Positions 1-10,910 of a stretch of 64,000 nt of DNA are shown piece after piece; the stretch's first letter is position 1; the number at the start of each line of letters is the position of its first letter. Where the stretch lies: assembly GCA_027922465.2 (NCBI GenBank), contig BQMF02000023.1, positions 744,001 through 808,000 on the forward strand, read 5' to 3'. Below the pieces are notes generated by a model. That model was not told where the DNA came from and searched no databases. It saw only the letters and a program-made list of their open reading frames with translations. Position numbers and translations under genes: made by a program. This stretch comes from Turritopsis dohrnii. Taxonomy: Eukaryota; Cnidaria; Hydrozoa; Anthoathecata; Oceaniidae.

Positions 1-3000
1 GTGAAAGTAATGTTTTGGATCTGGCCGATGTGGAGCATCGCTTTTATGCTCATAAAGAATTTGCAGACAGAAGAGACAAAGTGATAAGTGCTCGAACGTA
101 TTTTTATGAGGGTGAAGAAAAATGTGATAAGAATATGGAAGTATTTCTAGATTGTATAGATACTACTGGAAATACTGCCAAAAATGGATTTGCAGCTATC
201 AAAGTAACAGCTCTGGGAAGACCTTCATTACTAGTGGGTTTTGTTTTTTATTATCATTATTGTTTCATCCAATTTTATATCTTAAAGAACTGTGAGTTTT
301 ACCAAATGATTTATTTTTTCATAGCTGCGATTATCACAAATTCTGATTCAGACCCAATATTATTTCGATCAGCTTGCAACAAAGAATAACATTTTAAGTG
401 AACGCCACATTGCCGAAGATGCCTTTATTAAAGGATTGACTGAGCTTGGGGTAAAGTTGTCATTTTTAAATTATGTCACAGTACTTTTCTGCATTTGATT
501 ATTTTTGTTTTCTGATTATGATTTTTATAATTTTCGTTGCAAAGGTGGATATGTCTGAGGAAGATGCTCGGGGAGTTTTCAAAATCATTGATCAGTCAAA
601 GGATGGGTAAGAGAATTGTCTTCACTCTTTGCTCATCAACTGCCTTTTCTCCTTAAGCTGTTACTGTACCCTCTGTAAACAGAATTTTGGGGTTAGACTC
701 GCTCACTCTAATGTTCCAATCACACCAAAATTATAACCTGTTTTAACCATGTATCAATGCATTGAGCAATTAAAGAATCAAGTTTACATCATGTAAGATA
801 TAATAATATTTTCAATTTTCTTGTATCCATCATTTTGTGTTATTATTTACCATCATAACAGAAGGAAAAATATTTCAAAGATTCTTCTATAGTATGGGCT
901 GGTGTGAATAGGATATTATTTAAAACTGGATTTAAATCGAAACATGTTAATAAGGAGGTTAAAGTTTTCAGAGTTTTTCCTACACGATAAGTTTCATTAA
1001 TGTGTCCCCAGATAAGTTGACAAGTTGGTTAATTAGAGTGTAGTTGCATTGACACTTTGCTTTTGGTTTCATGATGAAGGTATATGACATCTTCATTATT
1101 ATCTCTTTCGAAAGATGTTTTGGGTTCCTTGTTGGTGAGTTGAAAGTGAAAGTGAGGTTTAAAAAGGCAGAAATGTTGCTTTACAAAATCTGACTTTCTC
1201 TGAAAGATATGATATGAAAGTTGTTGTTTTATAGGAATATTGATTTCTTCGAATGGCATAACTTTTTAACACCACAGCTGCAACTTGCCAAATTATTTCG
1301 AGCAAAGCCCAAAACTCAGGTAAGTACAGTAGGTACATAAGAAAGCCACTCGACCTCGAAATATTAGAAGACATTTGGCACAGAGTTCTTCGTATAATCG
1401 TTTTAAAGTCCATAGGAAATATCCTTTCCTTTTCATAATATATGTGGCTCTGCTTTTTTGTTTTTGAAGTCCTGAAGGTGATTCCTGATGTAATAAGAAA
1501 TTCAAACAATGAGAATCTCATTGCAGCAAATAGAAAAGGTAGCTACCAAGTAAATACCCAGCAGGCAGAATCGTCCAAAAATCACTGCGATGAAGACCAT
1601 ATTTGCTGAAATCCTGTACATATTTCTATAGAAATGCACTTCTTCGCAGTGATTTATCGAAAAATTTGCGTATATTTTCCTTTCAAATTGGCATTGGTTC
1701 GTTGTTTCATTAATGTAAAACTACGCACTTGGTAGCCTTTTCATTTTCGTCAAATTTCTGAACCCATCAAAATGTCACCAATTTTTGATCATTCAGGCCA
1801 TTTTATTTTGTATGAGCACCTAGGACATTTGTCAAATTTTTATGTTCTTAAGATAAGGGAGTGTATGGCAAAGTAGATGTATAAACAACGACCCACCTCC
1901 AATGTTCTGCTTTGACATAAGTACTTCATATTGTTTAAAGCTGTGTATAAACATTATAATTTTTGTTGGCATTTTCCTGGACCATAATTTGCTTAAAATG
2001 AAATTTGGATATATAAACGGTATGTACCTTGGTCAAAATCAGGGTTTAGGTATATATTACTGATGCGCTTTTTGGACCGATTATATATGCAATATAATTC
2101 ATATGTTTTGATTATTGTTTGTAGGGCAGTGCTGGTGATACTGTCATATCAGTTTTAAATACGACTGAACTGAACGAAATCGAAAATATGACCAAGAGAT
2201 TGCTGACGATAGCTGAGGTGAGGAAGCTTCTTATCGGACCATCTCAACTGAGCAGTCACCCAGTGGACAAACTATTGTTGAAAAGTCACTACGCAGGAGT
2301 GCATTTCTATAGAAATATACACACTATTTCAATAAAGATATTCTTCATCGCAGTGACTTTTTGTCGATTCTGCTCACTGGGCAGCATATAGATTTTCATT
2401 CACTTCACTAAATAATTACCTTATTACACGAAATTAACAGGTGGACTATTTAACGCCCCATAAATTAACGCGGTCACAAATTAACGTGGATGGACGAAGA
2501 ACTTTCTAAAAGTGTGCTTTAATTACCACGGTTCAAGGAACGCGGATTTTCATTTATGTTTTCCGTTTAAAATCCGTTATTCCGATACGAACTCTGTATC
2601 ATTGAATTTTCAGAGAGCGAAGGAGAAGAATGTACGGTTAATGGTGGATGCTGAACAAACATACTTCCAACCAGCCATTACAAGAGTTACTTTGGAGGCG
2701 ATGCGCGCCTTTAACAGAGAGAAACCAATTGTATTCAACACGTACCAGTGTTATTTAAAGGTAAGGCTTAAGATTCCATGAATGTATTGGTAGCGCCAAC
2801 TTTGTTGTTATTTATCGTCTCGTCAGGATTCTCCTACCAACGTAAATATCGACATTGAATTGTCGCGTCGAGAAGGATTCCATTTTGGCGCCAAACTCGT
2901 TCGTGGGGCTTACATGGAGCAGGAACGATTGCGTGCAGAAACGATAGGTTATCCAGATCCTATCCACAACACATACGAGGACACAGATAAGTGCTATAAT

Positions 3001-3378
3001 AACATACTGGAGATTGTCTTAAAAGAAGTGAAGCGGAATGGAGCGAACGTGATGGTTGCCACACATAACGAAGGCTCAGTTCGCGGTGCTATAAATATTA
3101 TGAACGAACTCGAAATAAAATCGTCCGACGAAATGGTGTTCTTTGGGCAACTTTTAGGGATGTGTGACGTCATAACATATGCGTTGGGTGCGGCTGGATA
3201 CTCAGCTTATAAATATGTACCTTACGGACCTGTGGAGGAGGTTATTCCATACTTATCACGACGTGCGATGGAGAATCGTAGCTTGATGAAAGGTGTGGTC
3301 AAAGAAAGGCAGATGTTGTGGGATGAACTTAAAAGAAGGTATAAAAATGCCGAATTGAAACATGATCCTAGTCTTTGA
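1..3378 (+). CDS. PRODH: Proline dehydrogenase, mitochondrial (3' part, 7 exons)
   Basis: FAD-dependent oxidation of L-proline to pyrroline-5-carboxylate at the mitochondrial inner membrane, the first step of proline catabolism. Exons read at about 1-233, 325-450, 545-606, 1235-1319, 2125-2217, 2614-2760 and 2827-3378, all with GT-AG borders and compatible phases; the 5' end lies outside the window. The translation follows animal PRODH closely: ARTYFY near the start, [86 protein letters not shown]. The last block holds the arginines that bind the substrate carboxylate in this family. Exons 3 and 4 encode a complete EF-hand loop (DQSKDGNIDFFE) split by the 607-1234 intron. The stop is at 3376-3378. 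No breaks are seen, so the gene looks functional. Confidence 0.95.
1561..1670 (+). repeat. Small palindromic MITE, family A, copy 1
   Basis: About 110 bp in a PRODH intron. The inverted arms carry ATCACTGCGATGAAG on the left and CTTCTTCGCAGTGAT on the right, around the family core TTTCTATAGAAATGCACT. Five further copies occur in the window (2259, 11603, 22164, 23153, 30561). No coding capacity, so it is probably a non-autonomous DNA transposon; the superfamily is not identified. Confidence 0.7.
2259..2382 (-). repeat. Small palindromic MITE, family A, copy 2
   Basis: Lies in the PRODH intron between the exons at 2217 and 2614, in opposite orientation to copy 1. The ends are CCCAGTGG and CACTGGG, and the inner arms are AGTCACTACGCAGGAGTG and CTTCATCGCAGTGACTTT. 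This copy shows the family's outer ends best. Confidence 0.75.
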
Positions 3379-5568
3379 GATTGGAATGGGACAGTGGGTA
3401 GGTAAGCCATCCTTGCATATATCTTCTCATATGAAATCTCCCTTCTCTATTCGCTTATATCTAGGTTGCCCCGCTTGAATTCCTAATGGATGCCAAAGTT
3501 TGTTATTTGCTTCTATATATCGTAAAATTTTGCTTAAAACATCAAAATCTCCTAAGCTTTAAGTAACCTCAATTACCCAATCGAGGTAATTTTATTTTTG
3601 ATTTCAAGCCTGCTTTACATAACCGCTCTACATAACCGACCAATCAGATTTTTGTAATGTCAGTAAGAAGAAAATAAAACTTTGATTTGGCAATTACCTC
3701 AATTGGACAATTTTGTGATTCATGATGGTAATCATTTGTATCTGGCGTAAAGTTAAATTTTCCTCTTAAATCCTCCAAAAACTTACACATAAAAAGAGTG
3801 GCAAACCTGTCCTATTTCTCTGAATCGATGTTTTCATAAAATGCTTCTACATAAAACAAGATTAACAATAGAACACTACATTGTAGCCTCGTTGTCGTGT
3901 TTAACCTCGTTTTTAAGAACCTAACTGCTTCTGACTATTGGAATAAGAGTTGAGAGAAATGCAGACTATTGTTAAGTTATAACTATGACGTAATTAAGTA
4001 AAACGAGGTTAGACATGAAACTATGACGTAATTAAGTGCTTTAACAGAAAGTCAGGAAAGGTCTGTTCATGGGAACGATTCATTCCAGAGTGTTTGCCTA
4101 TCTCTCTTAACTAAAGCAACTTTTACATAAAGTTTACGAGCCCAGTTGATTATGATGTATTGTTTAATGATTATAATCAGTCTTATTTTATTCTTTTGTT
4201 GTGTTGCAAACATAGTTTTTGATAGTTCCAGACCGTCTGACGGAAGTACTCGTAGGTGACAAATAAACAGCAAGGTTAAATATTCATAGAACTTATGAGT
4301 TTCCTGAAGATCTCTCCGAAATCGTCGTTAATCGTCTCACAAACTGTGTTACTGTGTTTATTACCTAAGAGTACGATAATAACAAAGACATAAAATGTAT
4401 TATAAGTGTACTGTCATCATAGCCTGCGTAAACTAGACGCCATCGACAGGTTTTCTCTTCTTTTGGATTGTCTAACTAGACTTGATCATTAATAGTTTGC
4501 TGTCGAAACAATGTTATTTCTACCTGATTTATCGAGAAAATTAGACAATTTGAATCACAAAGACAGAATCTTCTTAGACAAACTTGCCTTTATAAAGTTA
4601 TGTTTTTTTGTGCTTTTCGATATTCTCATGTTTTTCCCAAAAAATCAAGCTGGAATATTCATGGAGCGTATTATTAATATTCTTAATATTCGGGAATTAG
4701 ACAATTATTTTGTAATTTTTGTTTACAAGGGGACATAAAGGGACATAACAATCCTGCTATCAAACGGCTAATAAATAAATATCTCAAAATGAATTTGACA
4801 ATTTGACGAAGCTTACATTTGAAAATCGCTTCAGGTCCTTCACTTCAATCTTGTTATTGAGTTGATTTATTTTTCAAACCGTTCTTCACTTTTTTGAGAT
4901 TATACCTATACTTTTTTTTGTATTTATATATTATATATTTACATTCATATTCTAAGTTTATCGTTTTCATTGTATTTATGGTATTTAGATTTATAAAAAT
5001 CAAAACGTTCGTGAATTAAGACTGCACCAAAAATCCGGTTGTTCTCATCATTAGAAATGTTTTTACATATTTCAAAATATTCGAAATATTTCAAGGATTT
5101 TTCAAAATTTTAAACGCACGAAAACCATTGAGCAAAATTGGAACAAAGTCAATGTTTAAAATAAATTGGATGTGTTTTTGGTTCCGCATAAGAGATTTCC
5201 TAGTGGTTCAAACAAATTTACCAATCTACCAATTTTTGCAAATCAAGGGAGAGTTTTATGAAACGAGATTTTTAGCTTTTGTAGTTCAGTTCGTAATATT
5301 TTATGTAATTTTTTCATCGTTTTTAATAAACCTGTTCCGTTGTTTTTCTAATTCTTGATTCTTTTTAATTCCTTTTTACTGGAGAGAGTGAGGCCATGTA
5401 TGTTGTGGTGTCATGAAGCCATATATATGTATTGATGAGGGTGGGGTCTGTTACGTTGATGTCGTTGGTGGTGTCGTGTGATTTCTTGACGAAAGTTTTT
5501 TTTTCATCATAATCATCTTGCAAAATATTTATCTAAGCTGTTAAGCAAGTCCGAGTACACTTCAACAC
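3379..5568. other. Intergenic, AT-rich, no gene seen
   Basis: No splice-compatible coding exon was recognised on either strand. It holds an inverted pair around 3568-3713 (CGAGGTAATTTTATTTT against AAAATAAAAC...AATTACCTC), probably an old small inverted-repeat element, and a doublet of CTATGACGTAATTAAGT near 3983 and 4020 next to CCTCGTTTT-type ends that recur at 20536. The rest is unremarkable. Confidence 0.5.
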
Positions 5569-5937
5569 TTCGTCTTTTGTTAGGTTAGTGAAAAACATGA
5601 ATGTCCCTAAAGGATAATATAGATTAATCTCATTTGATATAAAATCACTGTTTACCAACGTTCCATTAGATCGAAATCATTCTGAATCGAATTTAGTCAA
5701 AAAGAAATTTCAAACCGTTTTTACACCAAAGCAAATGAAAGAGTTACTCATTCTTTGCATAAAAAATGTTCACTTTACCTTTGGCAATGCAATTTATAGA
5801 CAAGTGGACGTTGTTGCAGATATTTCTGCCTAAGAGACCACATGGTTCCCTGGAGAAGATTAGTTGATGATACAATCGCATCTGTTAAGTTAGGATCCGA
5901 TCAATTAATTGTCTCATGTTTGAATAACTTCCGTTTG
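5569..5937 (+). pseudogene. Penelope-like reverse transcriptase fragment
   Basis: Codons from 5621 read RLISFDIKSLFTNVPLDR, the Penelope RT motif A block (family form SFDVxSLFTNVPL). Further on, HFTFGNAIYRQVD resembles the segment before the GVAMGSPL block, which is missing here, and LVDDTIASVK near 5860 matches the catalytic YVDDT region with Y replaced by L. In-frame stops lie around 5615 and 5831. The reading ends at the SINE. Confidence 0.75.
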
Positions 5938-6243
5938 TGCAGCGATGGTGTAGTGGTTAGTACCTTTGAGTGTCACAGCTGCGATCGATCACTGTGTCGA
6001 TCATCTGCGATGTTCGAGTCCAGTCATGTTGTATCTCAATACACCACTCCGACGCGTTTTAAAAGCAGTGTATCAGCCCATTAGGAGCCATCGACTGACT
6101 GTACACTGACCTTCGTGCAAGTTAGAGCAATGCTAATTATCTCTGGCGGTAAGTCAACAACTAATTACAAGTCGGCGGCCAGAACAATTAACCATTTCGG
6201 ATGGAAGCCCAAGGACTAAAAACTTTCGGTTACTTACTTACTT
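5938..6243 (+). mobile_element. tRNA-derived SINE with (TTAC)n tail
   Basis: RNA polymerase III promoter boxes are readable: box A TGGTGTAGTGG at 5946-5956 and box B GTTCGAGTCC at 6012-6021. An unrelated body of about 200 bp follows, and the element ends in TTACTTACTTACTTAC, a typical SINE simple tail. It sits inside the Penelope-like RT, whose reading resumes directly after the tail (DGSIPFLD). The head does not fold as a clean tRNA because the spacing between the boxes is stretched, so it is not a tRNA gene. Confidence 0.75.
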
Positions 6244-6513
6244 ACAAGATGGTTCAATCCCCTTTCTTGACACGTTGTTCGTTGTTGTTGATGATCATAT
6301 CGAAACAAAGGTTTATAGAAAGCCGACAAACTCGGACCTATATCATCTGCACTGGGACTCACATGCTATAGTAGCCTGGGGGAACGAGATATTTTGAGAA
6401 CCCTATTACGTAGGGCTCATAGTGTTCGCTCCACCGAGGAATTTCTAAGAGGAAATTAATGACATCAGAATCAATTGTTATCCCAAGCGGGTCGTGGAAC
6501 AGGTGGTCACAAC
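6244..6513 (+). pseudogene. Penelope-like element, segment after the RT palm
   Basis: Reads DGSIPFLDTLFVVVDDHIE then TKVYRKPTNSDLYHLHWDS, matching the conserved Penelope segment with IPFLD, VYRKPT and a YL-x-DS block. The frame decays after 6360. It stops at the ACAAC target duplication of the inserted long-inverted-repeat element. Confidence 0.75.
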
Positions 6514-8886
6514 TGTTACACCGACAAATGTAGGAATTCCGACAAATGTAGTTACTCCGACAAATGTAGGAATTCCGACAAATGTAGTAACTCCGACAAA
6601 TGTATTAAATTTTCTATGACAAATGTAGTAAACTTACGACAAATGTAGTAAACCCCTTTAAGGTTGAAATGAGCCATAATTAGGCCAAACACACGAAGGT
6701 TTTCACCAAGTAACTTTTTAAGGGTTATCAGGTGGTCATAAAATAAAAACCAAAATCGCGCATGCGCAGTAAAAAAGACCATAACGTGAGCTAAATGAGC
6801 CATAATTAGGAAAAACACTTTATAAGGTCTTTGCCAAGTAATCTTTCCAGTGCTATCAGGTAGCTGTATAGTAAGCCTGTAATTTGCGCATGCGCAGTAA
6901 GAGACTGTTAATACAAACAAAATCAGTCATAATTAGGCAAAACACATGAACGTCTTCATTAGATAATTTTTCAAGTGCTATCAAGTGTCCATATAATGGA
7001 ACCCAAGTTCGCACATGCGTAGTACCGCATGCAAGCCAAATAGGCCATACTTAGGTAAAATGCTCGAAGGTCTTAACCAAGTAACTTTTAAAGGTCTATG
7101 AATTCAGGCTTTTATTTTCCGTTATTCTGTTATGTAATGTTTTTGAGCGAAAAGAAGTTCTTACTATAAGCATATGTCAGTTCTCTCTAACGTATACTAT
7201 CAGAGAAGGAAGCTTCGCTTATACAGTCATTTCGTCAATAATACCATCAACGAAAAGCTAAGTATATGTGCTCCTCCTGAGTAGGTGAAGCTGTAACAAT
7301 TACAGTACACATCCGTTAATTCGAACACTGAAGGGACCGAAAAATTTGTTCGAATTAGCGAATGTTCGAATTATCGGATAATTGGGAAAAATAAGAATTC
7401 GGATAGGGTTTCTTACATCTTTCTTGCACGTGGACAGCAAACGAGAAGAAGTGACAAAAAGAATGAAGGAAAAAAAACATTTAAATTTTCAAAATCGAAT
7501 GTCTTAAAAAATCGAGCGTTTCCAGAATCAAACAATTTCAGAATAGAACGTTTTACAACACTCTGCATGCAAAGCCATGGATTTTGGGGTAGAGAAGTTC
7601 TAGAGAGTCGAGTAAAATAAGAAAGTGAATTTGACAAAAATACGCTGCTGCAGTAATACAGAACAAGGTTGTGGTTGCACATTTTGGCAAAAGGAAAGCC
7701 AGACCGTTTTGCAAAAACAATCTCACTTTTTCTTCAAGCAAGCGATGACAATAGCTGCAAAGTAGTTAATCTCCAAATACCTTGTAAACTTGATTTTACT
7801 GGGAATGTATAATTTATTGAAAAGTTGAAAGAATTTTTACCACCATCAGAAAAATGTCTTCATTTTCACATAGTCATAAGAAAGACTATGGTTTTCACTA
7901 CAGTTTTAGATTTATAGTGCTCAAAAGTTCGAATTAACGAGTGGTTTTTTGGCCTAGAGACCGAAAAAACTGTTCGAATTAACGAAATGTTCGAATTAAC
8001 GGAGTTCGAATTAAGCGGCACAAAATGTAAGAGTTTATTAGACCAAACTCAAGGGACCGAAGAATTTGTTCGAAATAAAGAATGTTCGAATTAAGCGGCA
8101 TTCGAATTAACGGATGTGTACTGTATTAGTGTACAACTGGGACAACGAGACTAAGCCAGGTGGTTATTCTAGATTTGCGTCATGCATTACTATTCCAGGA
8201 AAGGTCTAATGCTTCCTCTATACACATTACAATATACCAAACAAACATTTCATATTTATACCGGGGGTACTGTATATTTTGTATTATAGTAGGATCGCAG
8301 GTAATGAGACCGTTTAGTTCAAAATAGCAAATCAAGATTGTACAGCATTTACGCATGCCTAGAGTATATAATGAAAACAAGCATGCACTTATGAAATTTA
8401 CCACAAACTTAATTTGTAATGATGTTCCCTAAATTTTTCCACTGTGCAAACTTGGGTTTTACTATATGGACACTTCACAACCCTTACAAAGCTACTTGAT
8501 GAAGACTTTCATGTGTTTTGCCTAACTGTTTCTGATTTTGCTTGTATTAACAGTCTCTTACTGCGCATCCGCAAATTACAGGTTTATTACACAGCTACCT
8601 GAGAGCACTGGAAAAATTACTTGCCAAAGACATTAATGTGTTTTTCCTAAGTATGACTTGTTTAGCTCATATTAGGGTCTTTTTTACTGCGCATGCGCGA
8701 TTTTGGTTTTTATTATGTGACCACCTGATAGCCCTTGAAAAGTTACCTGGTGAAGACCTTCGTGTGTTTGGTCTAATTATGGTTCATTTCAACCTTAAAG
8801 GTGTTTACTAAATTTGTCGGAGTTACTACATTTGTCATGGAAAATTTAATACATTTGTCGGAGTTACTACATTTGTCGGTGTAACA
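6514..8886. mobile_element. 2.4 kb foldback-like element with about 460-bp inverted repeats
   Basis: The left arm (from TGTTACACCGACAAATGTAG at 6514) and the reverse complement of the right arm (ending CATTTGTCGGTGTAACA at 8886) match over some 460 bp. ACAAC flanks both sides (6509-6513 and 8887-8891), probably the target duplication. Each arm starts with short repeats of CCGACAAATGTAGTAACT and continues with three to four diverged units of about 125 bp, each carrying CATAATTAGG, a CTATCAGGT segment and GCGCATGCGCAGTA. No transposase is seen, so it is non-autonomous. A pogo-type element is nested in its centre. Confidence 0.8.
7303..8123. mobile_element. Non-autonomous pogo/Tigger-type element
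   Basis: Perfect terminal inverted repeats of 23 bp begin CAGTACACATCCGTTAATTC and are bounded by TA on both sides (7301-7302 and 8124-8125), the pattern of Tc1/mariner-pogo elements. Inside, TTCGAATTAACG is repeated many times near both ends. The open frames inside are short and show no transposase motif. Confidence 0.75.
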
Positions 8887-9632
8887 ACAACTACAAACAT
8901 GATGACGGCAGACATTAGGCAATGAACTGGTCAGAAAGGTAAACAAGATTGTTTTACCTCACAAAGGAAAAGAAGATGAGAAACTTATGTAATCGTTGCG
9001 AAATAGTGTCAATAACGTGTTACCATGGACGTATAAAAAGAGAAGCACTCACAACTAATACTAAAGCCTTTCATTTCTATTATTAAAATCTATTCTGTCG
9101 GCATTTCTTTGATGTAATCCTCGCCTCGCATTTCACTGGATTTCGGTTCACATGGTCGGGTTTATACGACGCTTCAGGTTAAATCTGATGTGGAAAACGA
9201 ACGAATTGAGAGAAAATACGATTTGCAGATGCATCAGCAATATTCTTGAGTATCACAAAACTTCTACTCAACCTTTTTTAAAAATGTCGGATTGAAGTTA
9301 AGATAAATTTGTCGGAGTTAGGAAGTATTTTGTGTATATACTTATATCCAAAGATTCGGTACTTTGAAAGATGCCTGGGTGATGCCTGAGAATATACAGA
9401 AAGAAGAGTGCTTTTTCATTCAATTCTGAAAATTTCATGTTTGAGACTGTAAGAAGTCATGAGGAATCAGAGTTTAAAACCTGGCTTCAAAATAATCATA
9501 AAATCTTTAAATTCATTTTTGGTTGGTTATTACGATCATAGAAGCCAGTGGAAACATGTATTTTTTACCGTGGCTGATTCGTACAACATGGTTTTATTTT
9601 TAAACAAATAAAAATGATGAAAACTAAAATAT

Positions 9633-9804
9633 GCGGCCGCACGTTTAAAATATGCGGCCGCACTTTATAATATGCGGCCGCACGTTTAAATATGCGGCCG
9701 CACGTTTTAAATATGCGGCCGCACGTTTAAATATGCGGCCGCACGTTTAAATATGCGGCCGCACGTTTATAATATGCGGCCGCATATTTAAAACGTGCGG
9801 CCGC
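9633..9804 (+). repeat. Tandem array of 20-bp NotI-site units (left block)
   Basis: Nine GCGGCCGC octamers spaced 20-21 bp, joined by AT-rich CACGTTTAAATAT-like spacers. The last unit is turned around and forms a palindrome with its neighbour. Confidence 0.9.
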
Positions 9805-10225
9805 ATATTTCGTCGATGGCTTTAAATAATATATTTATCTAGTCTATATTTTTATCTTTTCTGGTCAGTAAATCTCAGTGTCGAAAGAATTCACAAGTTG
9901 TTGACTCCCTGTCCATAGAAATTATTTGAAACACCACATTACAGCATACATTTCATTTCACAATGGGGGTTGTTGATACGATAGTTTGGTGGAGTATTAC
10001 TTCCACATCAAACCGAAGCTCAAGTATGAGCACATTTATAATATTAATCTCCAACAACAACATACCTTCACATACGACGCCATATTTTGTAACTTAAAAT
10101 ATGCTGACGATGCTGTAGATTTTAATTCGACAGACCTCATAATTATACGCCATCAAGTTGTAGTGTAAAGTTTCCAGACCATGTTTAATAGAAAACGCTC
10201 AGAAATAACATCCTGTCATCAAAAT

Positions 10226-10345
10226 ATGCGGCCGCATATTTAAACGTGCGGCCGCATATTTAAACGTGCGGCCGCATATTTTAAAGTGCGGCCGCATATT
10301 ATAAAGTGCGGCCGCATATTTTAAACGTGCGGCCGCATATTTTAG
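10226..10345 (-). repeat. Tandem array of 20-bp NotI-site units (right block)
   Basis: Six GCGGCCGC octamers at about 20-bp steps, in inverse orientation to the left block. Confidence 0.9.
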
Positions 10346-10525
10346 TTTTCATCATTTTTATTGTTTTAAAAACAAAACCATGTTGTTCGAATCAGCCACG
10401 GTAATTTTTAACAGCACTTGAGGGAGTTTCAAAACTGCTTTTGTGAAAATTTCAATAAACCGAGGCGAGGTTTGTTTGAATAGATTTATAAAAGTTGTAA
10501 GTCCTTCTCTTTTTATACGTCCATG

Positions 10526-10905
10526 GTGTTACCGAATCATCACAAGAAGCAAGTCGCCTTTTCAGCAACCAGAATAAACTAAACTAGAACACTGCTCTGA
10601 TCTAGTATGCCGGACAAAGTGCCCGAATCCCGATAATACTACACCTAAGTCGGAGAAGTGGGTAGACGTTTCGTAAAACGCATTAAAGACCATAGTGGTA
10701 AAGATAGAAAGTCTCACGTGTTATGATACGCGATGCAACACAAGCATCAGTATGTTGACATTACTGACTTCTGAAGTCTGGGTCATAGATACCGTGCTAA
10801 TTGCTTTAAAAGTAAAGTCTCAAAGGCACTCTTCATCAAGCAGTTAAGACCTTCGCTTAACATCCGAAAGAATTCTGTGCCATTAAGAGGTAGTTTATAC
10901 GGTCG
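10526..10905 (+). pseudogene. Penelope-like linker and GIY-YIG endonuclease remnant
   Basis: From about 10660 the frame reads RRFVKRIKDHSGKDRKSHV, then YAMQHKHQYVDITDF and ALFIKQLRPSLNIRKNSVPL. This is the Penelope C-terminal nuclease block (GETxRRxxxRxxEH, then EALFIKxLxPSLN). In-frame stops near 10718 and 10771 break it. The region just after 10526 continues the linker interrupted by the P-like element. Confidence 0.75.
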
Positions 10906-10910
10906 AACTT

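Larger units (their letters stand above)
9568..10401. mobile_element. DNA element with NotI-site palindromic subterminal repeats
   Basis: Terminal inverted repeats of about 65 bp start CCGTGGCTGATTCG and are flanked by TA (9566-9567 and 10402-10403). Just inside each end is an array of a 20-bp unit, ATATGCGGCCGCACGTTTAA: nine units on the left (9633-9804) and six on the right (10226-10345), in mirror orientation. The 420-bp centre codes for nothing recognisable. The design (TA duplication, CC-start, many subterminal GC-rich motifs) parallels the autonomous pogo-like element at 30897. Confidence 0.8.
9024..10525. mobile_element. P-like non-autonomous element
   Basis: Terminal inverted repeats of 22 bp begin CATGGACGTATAAAAAGAGA. 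The flanks share GTGTTACC (overlapping the end by one base), that is a 7-8 bp target duplication; P elements make 8 bp. The left 540 bp are found again, inverted, at 38200-38755, next to a broken THAP domain, the DNA-binding domain of P-type transposases. This ties the family to the P superfamily. An 834-bp element with NotI-site repeats is nested at 9568-10401. Confidence 0.7.
5569..10910 (+). mobile_element. Penelope-like retroelement remnant, split by nested insertions
   Basis: Pieces of one Penelope-like element lie in order on the + strand: reverse transcriptase (about 5569-5937), post-RT segment (6244-6513), a short linker (8892-9023) and the linker plus GIY-YIG endonuclease (10526-10905). 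Between them sit a SINE (5938-6243), a long-inverted-repeat element (6514-8886) and a P-like element (9024-10525). The linker reads on in the same frame across the P-like insertion, which shows that the pieces were once contiguous. Several stops and lost segments make it dead. Confidence 0.8.

Noticed and set aside
5938..6030. Possible tRNA gene (boxes A and B)
   Set aside because: The spacing is too long, there is no cloverleaf, and a SINE body with a TTAC tail follows.
9633..10345. Cloning adaptor or vector contamination because of NotI sites
   Set aside because: The repeats are mirrored inside long inverted ends with a TA duplication, nested in another element, and their spacers vary as in natural decay. 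Raw reads would still be worth a look.
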